A stretch of DNA of 64,000 nucleotides from Bacillus sp. REN10 (GTDB lineage: Bacteria > Bacillota > Bacilli > Bacillales > Domibacillaceae). The notes under the pieces are model-generated. The model searched no databases and was not told where the DNA came from. It saw only the letters and a program-made list of their open reading frames with translations. Location: contig NZ_JADHDW010000001.1 in assembly GCF_016820555.1 (NCBI RefSeq), forward strand, positions 372,001 to 436,000, in the 5' to 3' direction. Every line of letters starts with the position of its first letter. Position 1 is the first letter of the stretch. Shown here piece after piece: positions 54,792 through 63,392 of this stretch. The translations under genes and the position numbers were made by a program.

Positions 54792-55610
54792 ATGTCTGTT
54801 ACGTCTGCAAAGAATATGTCTATCAACATTGACAGGCTGAATAAAGACATTAGCGTTTTTCCGCAGGTTCACCCTGTAACCCCTGAGATGAAAATTACAC
54901 ATAAAGGGGTTTCACGCCTTGTGATGATCGACCGCTATTCATTTAAAGACACAGAAAAGGTGACCTTAACAGAAGGGGATTTTGTTGTATTAACGGTTAA
55001 GGAAGATCCGAAGTTTCCTGCTCGAGGTGTTGGTTTCATCGTGAGCATCGACTGGGAAGAAAAGAAAGCGGAAGTGCTGGTGGAGGAAGAATTCCGAAGT
55101 GCGCTAGATGATCCTCAAGAACAAGAAACAGGGATCATTTGCCGCTCGCTTGATGTGATTGAAAAGCCGTTGGAAATTTTCTACGAGCAAATTGCAAAAC
55201 GTAACGCGACAGGTCTTGCCTCCGTTGAAAAAACAGAAGAAAAGCGAAAAGAATGGTTTGAGAAGTTTTATCATGAACTTGTTCATTTGAACTTCATTCC
55301 GGCAGGACGAGTTCTATATGGAGCGGGTGCTGCGACAGACGTAACCTATTTCAACTGTTATGTTATGCCATTCGTACAAGATTCACGCGAAGGCATTTCA
55401 GAACATCGCAAGCAAGTGATGGAAATCATGAGCCGCGGCGGCGGAGTGGGAACAAACGGTTCAACCCTGCGTCCGCGCAACACGCTGGCTAAAGGAGTCA
55501 ACGGAAAATCTTCCGGATCGGTCTCTTGGCTCGATGATATTGCGAAGCTCACACATCTTGTGGAGCAAGGTGGGTCACGGCGTGGAGCACAGATGATTAT
55601 GTTGGCGGAT
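54792..55610 (+). CDS. nrdJ: Ribonucleotide reductase class II NrdJ, exon 1 (residues 1-273)
   Basis: First part of the adenosylcobalamin-dependent ribonucleoside-diphosphate reductase that makes deoxynucleotides. Joined exons (54792-55610, 56032-57168, 57445-58047) give one 852-residue protein, normal for Bacillus NrdJ. ATG 54792 follows AAAAGGAG by about eight bases. This exon holds the N-terminal domain, the redox Cys C189 (FNCYVMPF), MSRGGGVGTNGSTLRPRN and the substrate-site GGSRRGAQMIMLAD. After GAT (D273) the frame meets TAA at once; the family sequence resumes with WHPDI at 56032. This is an intron, not gene decay. Confidence 0.93.
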
Positions 55611-56031
55611 TAAAAAAGTTGAAAGTTGTTTGTTTTTCCGTTATCCTCTAATCAGGAACAAGTGTTCTGTTGAGGGGCATGCGGAAAAGAAGAACAATTT
55701 ATCCAAATGCTAGTCCGCGTCGTTCAGAGAATGAACGATTAGAAAACCGGGTGAATTGCAGGGAAATCCTGAGAGGCAATTAAGCTACAACGTGACTGGA
55801 AACGGTGAGCGTGAATGCTAAAAAATTAATTGCATTGGACAATCTGCAGCCAAGCGCCGTATAGGTGAAGGTTCAACGACTATCGAAAACATTCGAATGG
55901 AATGGAAGTAGAGTAGGAAAAAATTCTTTCCGAAGCGCCCGGCCCCTAACAGATAAAGCTGAGGGTGATGATATAGTCTATTCCGTCTGCATAAGCAGAG
56001 TTAAAGTATCCTGAAAAGGACGGTACAATTG
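55611..56031 (+). ncRNA. Group I intron 1 in nrdJ (421 nt, no ORF)
   Basis: The sequence holds the group I core elements in order: P (GAATTGCAGGGAAATCC, 55753-55769), Q (GACAATCTGCAGCCAAG, 55838-55854), R (GTTCAACGACTA, 55871-55882) and S (ATGATATAGTCT, 55969-55980). P4 forms from TGCAG with CTGCA and P7 from ACTA with TAGT. The intron follows an exonic T and ends in G (56031), as self-splicing requires. It lies between codons, begins with an in-frame TAA and encodes no homing endonuclease. The guide-sequence pairing of P1 could not be settled by eye. Confidence 0.92.
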
Positions 56032-57168
56032 TGGCATCCTGATATTGTTGAATTCATTATTTCAAAAATGCAAAACCCGCGTATTTTACGCTTCTTAATT
56101 GAAAATACAGAAGACGAACAAATTAAAAAAGCGGCGCAAGAAAAGCTGAACTTTAAGCCGTTGTCTGAGCGTGAATCAGCGATGTATCAAGGAGTGGTCA
56201 ATTATAAAAACATTCCGGGTTATGGCGGATTCAGTCCTGAGATTATTTCAGATGCTGAGGAGAAATTACGTACAGGTGGAACGTACACGGTACACCACCC
56301 AGAGTTTTTAACAGGCGCGAATATTTCCATCTGCTTAACGAATGATTTTATGGAGGCAGTGGAACAAGATGCAGAATACGAATTGCGCTTCCCAGCTGTA
56401 GAAACGTACAGTAAAGAAGAAATGCAATATTACAATGAAAACTGGCATAAAGTCGGTGATGTGCGCGAGTGGGAAAAACAAGGTCATGCGATTCGAACTT
56501 ATCGAAAGATCAAAGCGCGTGAACTTTGGAACTTGATCAACATTTGTGCCACATACTCCGCTGAACCAGGCATTTTCTTTATCGATAATGCCAACGAAAT
56601 GACAAATGCCAAAGCATATGGTCAGCAAGTTGTTGCGACAAACCCATGTGGAGAACAACCACTTGCACCGTTTTCTGTTTGTAATTTAGCTGCTGTGAAC
56701 TTAGCGGAAATGGCAGACAAAGAAACGAAAACGGTGAACTTTGAAAAGTTAAAACAAACGGTAGCTGTGGGCGTGCGTATGCAGGATAATGTCATTGATG
56801 CGACACCATACTTCCTTGAAGAGAACAAAAAGCAGGCATTAGGTGAACGTCGTGTAGGCCTAGGAGTCATGGGGCTTGCCGATCTATTGATCTACTGCGA
56901 GAAAGAATATGGCTCACCAGAAGGTAATGAACTAGTGGATCAAGTATTCGAAGCAATTGCTGTTACTGCTTATAAAGAATCCGTTGAATTAGCGAAAGAA
57001 AAAGGTAGCTTCCCATTCCTTCAAGGGGAAACAGAAGAAGAAACGAATCGTTTAAGACAAGCTTTTATTGAAACAGGCTATATGAAAAAAATGCCTGAAG
57101 ATGTGCGTGCAGCGATTCGCGAACATGGAATCCGCAACTCGCACTTATTGACTGTTGCTCCAACGGGT
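56032..57168 (+). CDS. nrdJ: Ribonucleotide reductase class II NrdJ, exon 2 (residues 274-652)
   Basis: Middle 379 residues, the core of the alpha/beta barrel. It starts WHPDIVEFIISKMQNPRILR and carries the catalytic ATNPCGEQPL, where C479 is the thiyl-radical Cys and E481 the catalytic Glu, plus the second redox Cys C490 (FSVCNLAAVN). It ends HLLTVAPTG, in the middle of the conserved PTGS phosphate-binding loop. An in-frame TTG at 56029 just before the exon is intron sequence, not a normal start. No frameshift or missing residue is seen. Confidence 0.93.
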
Positions 57169-57444
57169 AAATAATATTGCCCCCCGTGTGAGTAATCACA
57201 TGGTGTAAATCGTACTATATGCGGGAAACTCTGAGAATTCTTTTGTACCTGTGCTTTGCCACCACGAAAAGGTAAAAATCAAAAGATGCAGACAATCCGC
57301 AGGGAAGTCGTGGCTGACCCCTCAACGACTAAACGTACGACAACCGATAATCTTCGGTTGATGATATAGTCTGACCCATATGGCGACGTATGGAGTGGGT
57401 ACTAATAATCCCACCCTCCTAAATAAAGGAGAGTAACAAACGTG
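57169..57444 (+). ncRNA. Group I intron 2 in nrdJ (276 nt, no ORF)
   Basis: Core elements in order: P (ATGCGGGAAACTCTGAG, 57219-57235), Q (GACAATCCGCAGGGAAG, 57291-57307), R (CTCAACGACTAAACG, 57321-57335) and S (ATGATATAGTCTGACC, 57361-57376). P4 forms from TGCGG with CCGCA. P1 can form between exonic GGGT and intron GCCC with the required U-G pair at the splice site. The intron ends in G (57444), lies between codons, and gives a stop at its second codon. It is smaller than intron 1 but shares most core sequence, so they may be related. A CTCCT/AGGAG hairpin lies near its 3' end. Confidence 0.93.
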
Positions 57445-58047
57445 AGTACTGGAACAATGGTTGGCGTGTCAACAGGATTAGAACCATACTTCTCTTTCAC
57501 TTACTACCGCAGCGGCCGCTTAGGGAAGTTTATTGAAGTGAAAGCGGATATTGTAAAGGAATATTTAGATCGTCATCCAGAGGCAGCCTCTGATCAGTTG
57601 CCTGAATGGTTTGTGACGGCGATGAGCTTGTCTCCTGAAGCACATGCGGATGTACAATGCGTGATTCAACGTTGGATCGACAGCTCGATCTCGAAAACAG
57701 TGAATGCGCCACGCGGCTACACGGTGGAGCAAGTAGAACAAGTGTATGAGCGTCTGTATAAAGGCGGAGCAAAGGGCGGTACGGTGTATGTCGATGGAAG
57801 CCGTGATTCGCAAGTGCTTACGTTGAAAGCAGAGGAAAATGTGTTTGAGGAAACAGAAACAAAAACAAAAGAACATGAAAACCATGTGGTTCTAGTTGAT
57901 ACGATTCAAGAAATTCGTTCAACGAATGTGACGATCGGCAGTGAAGTCGGCAACACTTGTCCGGTTTGCCGTAAAGGAACGGTAGAAGAAATGGGCGGCT
58001 GTAATACATGTACCAATTGCGGTGCTCAATTGAAATGTGGTTTATAA
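57445..58047 (+). CDS. nrdJ: Ribonucleotide reductase class II NrdJ, exon 3 (residues 653-852)
   Basis: Last 200 residues. It begins STGTMVGVSTGLEPYF, completing the PTGS phosphate loop split by intron 2, and continues with FSFTYYRSGRLGKFIEV. The C-terminal tail is Cys-rich (NTCPVCRKGTVEEMGGCN and TNCGAQLKCGL) and re-reduces the active-site disulfide after each turnover or binds zinc. An in-frame GTG at 57442 is intron sequence. A dispersed repeat copy and a terminator follow. Confidence 0.93.
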   Translation, partial: STGTMVGVSTGLEPYFSFTYYRSGRLGKFIEVKADIVKEYLDRHPEAASDQLPEWFVTAMSLSPEAHADVQCVIQRWIDSSISKTVNAPRGYTVEQVEQVYERLYKGGAKGGTVYVDGSRDSQVLTLKAEENVFEETETKTKEHENHVVLVDTIQEIRSTNVTIGSEVGNTCPVCRKGTVEEMGGCNTCTNCGAQLKCGL

Positions 58048-58050
58048 AGT

Positions 58051-58102
58051 ATAAAGTGAAACTTCAATCAACGTAGTCTTACAGCCCGTTCATGCGGGAT
58101 GA
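58051..58102 (-). repeat. Dispersed intergenic repeat, short copy D
   Basis: A 52-bp copy in minus orientation: ATAAAGTGAAACTTCAATCA at its left end and CCCGTTCATGCGGG hairpin at its right end. It begins four bases after the nrdJ stop codon, upstream of the terminator. Confidence 0.8.
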
Positions 58103-58112
58103 AATAGATAAG

Positions 58113-58150
58113 AAAGCGGCTACCCATCGTTTGATGGGTAGCCGCTTTTT
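58113..58150 (+). terminator. Terminator after nrdJ
   Basis: AAAGCGGCTACCCATC pairs perfectly with GATGGGTAGCCGCTTT over a GTTT loop, with T tail. Confidence 0.92.
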
Positions 58151-58259
58151 GACTAGGCTTTATGAAAGTGTTTAGTTGACCTGATTTTACACTTCTAGGA
58201 CAACTTTTTTCTGCTTACATATATAACAGTTGGGTGTAAGTAGGAGAGGTGTGGTAGCG

Positions 58260-59126
58260 ATGAAGATCGATGGAGTGTTTTCGGGTGGTGGAATTAAAGG
58301 GTTTGCGCTAGTCGGTGCGTTTGAGGAGATTGAACAAAGAGGTTTAACCTTTGTCCGCTTAGCCGGCACTAGTGCAGGAGCGATTATTGCCGCTTTTATC
58401 GCGGCTGGGTATTCCAGTGAAGAGCTGAAGCTAATGGTGATGGAAGTAAACGAAAAGCAGTTATTAGATGATGTGATGTTTGACTTCCCCTTTTTTAAGT
58501 GGATGAAGCTTTATTTTCAGCTCGGTTTATATAAAGGGAAGAAACTTGAACAATGGCTAGAAATGAGGCTAGAACAAAAAGGAATACGAACGTTTGGAGA
58601 TCTTCCACCAGAAGCGCTACGTGTCGTCACATCTGATATTACCAATGGTCGCTTGCTTGTTCTTCCAGATGATTTGCCCTCTTACAATAAAGATCCTCTC
58701 GCATTCTCAGTGGCGCGAGCCGTCCGGATGAGCTGTACGATTCCGTATTTTTTTCAGCCCGTCAAACTAAATGGCCGAGCGTTAACGGTCGATGGAGGGG
58801 TGTTGAGCAACTTTCCGATTTGGCTGTTTGATGAGGAAGATAAAAAACTGAGGCGGCCTGTGCTTGGGGTAAAGTTAATGACGAAAACAACAGGACTTCA
58901 GCGGCAAGTGAAAACAGGGATCGATTTATTTGGCGCCTTATTCCACACAATGAAGGACGCTCATGATGCCCGCTATATTTCAAGAAGACATGAAAGCAAT
59001 ATTCTCTTTATTCCCGTGCAGGAAACCGCTATTACCGATTTTAACTTAACAGACGAAAAAAAATACGCCCTTATTCAAACAGGACGTGATCATGCTAAAG
59101 CGTTTTTAAAGCGCTGGAGTTATTAA
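58260..59126 (+). CDS. yqhO: Patatin-like phospholipase YqhO
   Basis: A 288-residue patatin-family lipid acyl hydrolase. The oxyanion loop is SGGGIKG (residues 8-14), the nucleophile S38 in GTSAG and the catalytic Asp D178 in VDGG, a complete Ser-Asp dyad. ATG 58260 follows AGGAGAGG at slightly long spacing; GTG 58251 is an alternative. Cytosolic, no signal peptide. It matches B. subtilis YqhO by position. Confidence 0.9.
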   Translation: MKIDGVFSGGGIKGFALVGAFEEIEQRGLTFVRLAGTSAGAIIAAFIAAGYSSEELKLMVMEVNEKQLLDDVMFDFPFFKWMKLYFQLGLYKGKKLEQWLEMRLEQKGIRTFGDLPPEALRVVTSDITNGRLLVLPDDLPSYNKDPLAFSVARAVRMSCTIPYFFQPVKLNGRALTVDGGVLSNFPIWLFDEEDKKLRRPVLGVKLMTKTTGLQRQVKTGIDLFGALFHTMKDAHDARYISRRHESNILFIPVQETAITDFNLTDEKKYALIQTGRDHAKAFLKRWSY

Positions 59127-59162
59127 TAACCGGGTTTTACGAAGAAGCCCGGTTATTTTTTT
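59124..59162 (+). terminator. Terminator after yqhO
   Basis: AACCGGG pairs with CCCGGTT over a 13-nt loop, followed by a T run. It overlaps the 3' end of convergent yqhP. Confidence 0.85.
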
Positions 59163-59496
59163 TGCCTTTCTTGCCTTCAATGACTCTTAAATGTGCAGAG
59201 GACTTTCTTCTTAAAGGCTTCTTTTTTGTAGCTGGAGTGGAGGGGTGAGTGGTTTTCTGGCGGCTTTTCAATCGTTTTTTCGATTGTTTAGCGGCCTTTG
59301 CAAACGCTCGCTCTTCACTATTGCCGCCTAAGCGCTTTCTCATGACGAGGCGATAGATTAACACAATAACAGCTACAGTTACTGCCGCAATAATCAGCTG
59401 CCGAGCCAAAGCTCCAGGGGCATTAAACAACATGGAAACGAGCCCAATGGCAGCAAGTGCAATTAATGAAAAGGTAATGACTGTACGAGTTGTCAA
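59137..59496 (-). CDS. yqhP: SA1362/YqhP family membrane protein
   Basis: A 119-residue protein with two N-terminal transmembrane helices (about 5-25 and 33-52) and a strongly basic tail (KRLKSRQKTTHPSTPATKKK). It fits the YqhP/SA1362 family; function unknown. I chose TTG 59496, eight bases after AGGAGG on the minus strand; a GTG nine bases upstream is too close to that site. It follows yqhQ in the same direction. Confidence 0.78.
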   Translation of the reverse strand: MTTRTVITFSLIALAAIGLVSMLFNAPGALARQLIIAAVTVAVIVLIYRLVMRKRLGGNSEERAFAKAAKQSKKRLKSRQKTTHPSTPATKKKPLRRKSSAHLRVIEGKKGKKNNRASS

Positions 59497-59530
59497 TAAA
59501 GCCACCTCCTAACAAGCTGTTAATTACATA

Positions 59531-60472
59531 TTAGACAATTTCCTCAGCGTTTAATCCTTTTTGTGTGTTTTCCTCAAAACTTATTAATTTTTCAAATGAG
59601 GCAATTGCTACTTCTACTTGATCATCTGTTGGTTCTTTCGTTGTTAAAAGCTGAAGCCACAAACCAGGATAGCCGAGAAAACGCAATACCGGAACATCAC
59701 GCAATTTATTAGTAAACTGAAGCACTTCGAAAGAGATGCCGAGAACAACAGGAATCAAGGCGATTCGATTAAGCACTCTTACATATAATGGTTCAGTAGG
59801 TACTAACATATACACAAAGATACCGACAATCACGGTAAATAAAATGAAGCTTGATCCGCAGCGATAATGGAGACGGGAAGCTGCTTGAACATTTTCTACT
59901 GTGAGCGTTTGATTGTTTTCATAGGCATTGATGACTTTATGCTCTGCCCCGTGATACTGGAATACTCTTTTAATCATCGGGGTGAAAGAGATTAAGTAAA
60001 TGTAAACTAATAGAAGGATGAGCTTGAATAGACCTTCGATTAAAATTTGCTCCATATCACTTGAAAAGATCGACCGGGTAGATTCGGCCAGAAAGACAGG
60101 AACTAAAGTGAAGATAAATTTCCCGAATAAAAAAGAGAGGATTCCGATGGCGGCCACTCCTAAAATCATTGCCAATTTAGATGGCTCCGAATTTTTTTTC
60201 GTTTCTGCCTCATCTGCATCTAAATCATACTGCTCTTGAGCGAAATTTAAATGTTTAGATCCGTTAGCGGCAGCATCTAAAATCGCAAAAATTCCTCGAA
60301 TGAACGGAATCTTTTTTAACGTTTGAAAAGATGCTTTCTTTTTTCTTGGTAAATGGTAATAGGCGATCGATTGGTCTTTTTTGCGGACTGCGGTAACGGT
60401 ATGGTGCTTTCCGCCAAACATAACGCCTTCTATGACTGCTTGACCGCCATAAACTGGCTTTTGTTCACTCAT
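59531..60472 (-). CDS. yqhQ: DUF1385 membrane protein YqhQ
   Basis: A 313-residue membrane protein. The N-terminal YGGQAVIEGVMFGGKHHTVT signature identifies the DUF1385/YqhQ family. Four or five hydrophobic helices lie between about 95 and 260, with the conserved QYHGAEHKVINAYEN (possible metal-binding His) near residue 178 and LHYRCGSSF near 208. Family members are proposed metal-dependent membrane enzymes, but the role is not established. GAGGGTATTCC precedes the ATG on the minus strand. Confidence 0.88.
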   Translation of the reverse strand: MSEQKPVYGGQAVIEGVMFGGKHHTVTAVRKKDQSIAYYHLPRKKKASFQTLKKIPFIRGIFAILDAAANGSKHLNFAQEQYDLDADEAETKKNSEPSKLAMILGVAAIGILSFLFGKFIFTLVPVFLAESTRSIFSSDMEQILIEGLFKLILLLVYIYLISFTPMIKRVFQYHGAEHKVINAYENNQTLTVENVQAASRLHYRCGSSFILFTVIVGIFVYMLVPTEPLYVRVLNRIALIPVVLGISFEVLQFTNKLRDVPVLRFLGYPGLWLQLLTTKEPTDDQVEVAIASFEKLISFEENTQKGLNAEEIV

Positions 60473-60559
60473 GGAATACCCTCTTTCATTAAATTAAAGA
60501 TAAAGCTTGATATACATATTTTAGCTGTTATTCAGGAAAAATAAAAGCTGAATCACTCA

Positions 60560-60611
60560 ATAAAGTGAAACTTCAATCAGCGTGGTCTGACAGCCCGTTC
60601 ATGCGGGATAA
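60560..60611 (-). repeat. Dispersed intergenic repeat, short copy E
   Basis: A 52-bp copy in minus orientation, nearly identical to copy D (a few substitutions), between divergent yqhQ and yqhR. The hairpin arms are CCCG and CGGG. Confidence 0.8.
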
Positions 60612-60656
60612 AAAGGCTTTCTGGCAGCTTGTTATTTGTGAAGGTGGAGGTGCATG

Positions 60657-61154
60657 ATGGAAAAGGACGTCAAACGAGCGGATGAGAATCATTTCTCGCT
60701 AAAAAATGCGATGATTATTGGTCTGTATGGAGGTTTATTTTGGGGTGCGCTTGCCCAATTTGTTTCATATTTTCATTTTATTAGTTTCAATCCGAATGCT
60801 GTACTGAAATATATGTATATCACCGAATTCAAAAAAACGTATTTGAACATCGCAACCAGTATTTTATTTTATATGATTTGTTCTCTCCTTCTTGCTTTGA
60901 TTTATTATGCTTTATTCCGAAAAAAGAAGTCGATGTGGGTGGGAGTTATGTATGGCGCTGCTTTATGGGTTGTATTTTTTATCATTTTACGTTCGATTTA
61001 TCCGGCCATTCCTTGGTGGAGAACGATGAATAACGATACGTTAGTGACAACGATTTGTCTTCTTCTTCTATACGGTTTATTTATTGGATACTCCATATCC
61101 TATGGTTATGAACATCATCAACAAATGAACCGTCAGGAGGAAGAAACAGAGTAA
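60657..61154 (+). CDS. yqhR: YqhR family membrane protein
   Basis: A 165-residue protein with four transmembrane helices (about 18-45, 63-83, 92-112, 125-150) and charged ends. It matches the conserved YqhR family located between yqhQ and aroQ. Function unknown. ATG 60657 is six bases after GGTGGAGG; the ATG at 60654 is too close to that site. Confidence 0.82.
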   Translation: MEKDVKRADENHFSLKNAMIIGLYGGLFWGALAQFVSYFHFISFNPNAVLKYMYITEFKKTYLNIATSILFYMICSLLLALIYYALFRKKKSMWVGVMYGAALWVVFFIILRSIYPAIPWWRTMNNDTLVTTICLLLLYGLFIGYSISYGYEHHQQMNRQEEETE

Positions 61155-61219
61155 GTAGTTATTGGTAAAGTAAATATGTTAGAATGTTCTTGTAACTATA
61201 TTCGGGGGCAGGAGACGGT

Positions 61220-61669
61220 ATGAAGAACATTTTATTAGTAAATGGTCCTAATTTGAATCGGCTTGGCAAAAGAGAGCCGGACATTTATGGAACGACCACA
61301 TTAGATGAACTGGAAAGTCGGCTCATTTCTAAAGCAAAGGAATGGGGAGCGACTCTTTCTGCTTTTCAATCGAATCATGAGGGCGAATTAATTGATCGGC
61401 TTCATTTGGCTGCAGATGAAGAGGTAGATGGGATTATTTTTAATCCTGGGGCATTTACACATTATAGTTATGCGCTTAGGGATGCGGTGGCCTCTATTTC
61501 GATTCCAGTGATCGAAGTTCATATTAGTAACATCCATACAAGAGAGTCATTCCGTCATCAGTCCGTCATTGCTCCGGTAGCTGTTGGGCAGATTGCCGGC
61601 CTCGGACTGATCGGATATGAGCTGGCTTTACAGGCGCTCATGCATAGAATGGGGGAGAGAGAGAAATGA
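61220..61669 (+). CDS. aroQ: Type II 3-dehydroquinate dehydratase AroQ
   Basis: A 149-residue enzyme of the shikimate pathway, dodecameric in the family. Motifs: NGPNLNRLGKREPDIYG with catalytic Y23 and the flexible-loop Arg, FNPGAFTHYS, and HISNIHTRESFRH with the catalytic His. GGGGGCAGGAG precedes the ATG. It overlaps the M24 peptidase gene by four bases, so the two share one transcript. Confidence 0.96.
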   Translation: MKNILLVNGPNLNRLGKREPDIYGTTTLDELESRLISKAKEWGATLSAFQSNHEGELIDRLHLAADEEVDGIIFNPGAFTHYSYALRDAVASISIPVIEVHISNIHTRESFRHQSVIAPVAVGQIAGLGLIGYELALQALMHRMGEREK

Positions 61670-62727
61670 TCAAATTAAATAAGCTTCGCACGATGATGAA
61701 AGAAGAAGGAATCGATGGCTTGCTCGTTATGAGTCCATACAATCGCCGCTATTTAACGAACTTTACCGGTTCTTCTGGAGCCGCGTTAGTCACAGAGGAT
61801 AAAGCGGTGTTTATTACTGATTTTCGCTATGTGGAGCAAGCACAAAAACAAGCGGAAGGCTTTCACATTGTGAAGCATGAAGGAACCATTTATGAAGAAG
61901 TCGCTCATCAAGTAAAAGAACTAGGGATTAACCGCCTTGGTTTTGAAAAAGCATATATGACTTTTCAATCTCACCAGCTTCTTAACGGGCTGGCAAAGTC
62001 AGAGCTTGTTCCCGTTAGTGAATTAGTTGAAAAGTTGCGCTTGATTAAGAGCGAATCAGAGATTAAGATATTAAAGGAAGCTGCCGCTATTGCTGATGCG
62101 GCATTCAAGCATATTCTTGCATTTATTCAGCCGGGTAAAACAGAGCTTGAGGTTTCCAATGAACTCGAGTTCTTTATGAGAAAGTGTGGCGCAACATCTT
62201 CATCTTTTGATACAATAGTAGCCTCAGGTAAACGTTCTGCTCTGCCTCACGGGGTGGCGAGTGACAAAGTGATTGAAAAAGGCGATATGATTACGCTTGA
62301 TTACGGCGCTTATTATCAAGGCTACGTTTCAGATATTACTCGTACCATTGCAGTGGGAGAACCATCCGATCAGATGAAAGAAGTGTATCAAATTGTGTTA
62401 GAAGCACAGTTGAAAGGAATGAATGAAATCAAGGCAGGGATGACGGGGAAAGAAGCAGATGCTATTACTCGCGATCACATCACCAAGGCTGGATATGGCC
62501 AATATTTTGGTCACTCAACCGGTCATGGGATAGGCCTTGAAGTTCATGAAGGGCCTAATCTATCTTTCCGTTCGGAAATGGTATTGACACCGGGAATGGC
62601 TGTTACAGTCGAGCCGGGAATTTATTTGCCTGGAGTAGGCGGTGTGCGCATTGAAGATGATACGATTATCACGGAAAATGGAAATGAACCGCTCACACAT
62701 TCTACTAAAGACTTAATCATTCTTTAA
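61666..62727 (+). CDS. yqhT: M24-family Xaa-Pro aminopeptidase-like protein YqhT
   Basis: A 353-residue creatinase/prolidase-fold peptidase. Residues 1-125 form the N-terminal domain and 130-353 the pita-bread catalytic domain. Metal ligands lie in LDYGAYYQGYVSDITRT (two Asp), GHSTGHGIGLEVHE (His), TVEPGIY (Glu) and VRIEDD (Glu). Predicted to release N-terminal residues before proline. ATGA overlap with aroQ and 21 bases before efp place it in an aroQ-yqhT-efp operon; EF-P helps ribosomes through polyproline. Confidence 0.94.
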   Translation: MIKLNKLRTMMKEEGIDGLLVMSPYNRRYLTNFTGSSGAALVTEDKAVFITDFRYVEQAQKQAEGFHIVKHEGTIYEEVAHQVKELGINRLGFEKAYMTFQSHQLLNGLAKSELVPVSELVEKLRLIKSESEIKILKEAAAIADAAFKHILAFIQPGKTELEVSNELEFFMRKCGATSSSFDTIVASGKRSALPHGVASDKVIEKGDMITLDYGAYYQGYVSDITRTIAVGEPSDQMKEVYQIVLEAQLKGMNEIKAGMTGKEADAITRDHITKAGYGQYFGHSTGHGIGLEVHEGPNLSFRSEMVLTPGMAVTVEPGIYLPGVGGVRIEDDTIITENGNEPLTHSTKDLIIL

Positions 62728-62748
62728 TGATAATGGAGGATTTTCAAC

Positions 62749-63306
62749 ATGATTTCAGTAAACGATTTTCGTACAGGGTTAACAATTGAAGTGGATGGTG
62801 GCATTTGGCGCGTAGTCGAATTCCAACACGTAAAACCAGGAAAAGGTGCTGCGTTTGTTCGCTCTAAACTTCGTAATCTTCGCAATGGAGCTATTCAAGA
62901 AAAAACGTTCCGCGCGGGTGAAAAAGTAGCGAAAGCTCAAATTGACAATCGCAGAATGCAATACTTATATGCGAATGGTGATCAACATGTATTCATGGAT
63001 AATGAATCATACGAGCAAATCGAGCTTCCAGCGGATCAAATTGAATATGAATTAAAGTTTTTGAAAGAGAATATGGAAGTTTCCATCATGATGTACCAAA
63101 CAGAAACACTAGGTGTGGAACTACCAAATACGGTTGAACTAAAAGTAACTGAAACAGAGCCAGGAATCAAAGGCGACACGGCTTCTGGCGGTACGAAGCC
63201 AGCGACTGTCGAAACAGGCTTAGTGGTTCAAGTTCCTTTCTTTGTGAACGAAGGAGATGTATTAATCGTTAATACAGATGACGGAAGCTACGTTTCACGT
63301 GCATAA
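62749..63306 (+). CDS. efp: Translation elongation factor P
   Basis: A 185-residue EF-P that rescues ribosomes stalled at consecutive prolines. Three beta-barrel domains: KOW-like N-terminal domain, central OB domain and C-terminal OB domain with the [20 protein letters not shown] signature. The tip lysine is K32 in VKPGKGAAF; in B. subtilis this Lys carries 5-aminopentanol. ATGGAGGA precedes the start. A terminator follows. Confidence 0.98.
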   Translation: MISVNDFRTGLTIEVDGGIWRVVEFQHVKPGKGAAFVRSKLRNLRNGAIQEKTFRAGEKVAKAQIDNRRMQYLYANGDQHVFMDNESYEQIELPADQIEYELKFLKENMEVSIMMYQTETLGVELPNTVELKVTETEPGIKGDTASGGTKPATVETGLVVQVPFFVNEGDVLIVNTDDGSYVSRA

Positions 63307-63311
63307 ATTTC

Positions 63312-63350
63312 AAGAAAGCTGTTCCTGAATACAGGGACGGCTTTTTTTCA
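63312..63350 (+). terminator. Terminator after efp
   Basis: AAGCTGTTCCTG pairs with CAGGGACGGCTT (G-U pairs allowed), followed by a T run. Confidence 0.85.
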
Positions 63351-63392
63351 TAGTATAATGGTTCATGACAATAACTGAAAGAAGGTTGAGCA

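Noticed and set aside
54768-58047. nrdJ as three separate genes, a pseudogene, or a gene with inteins
   Set aside because: Exons join in frame into a full-length protein with all catalytic residues. The gaps have in-frame stops (so no intein) and carry group I intron core sequences.
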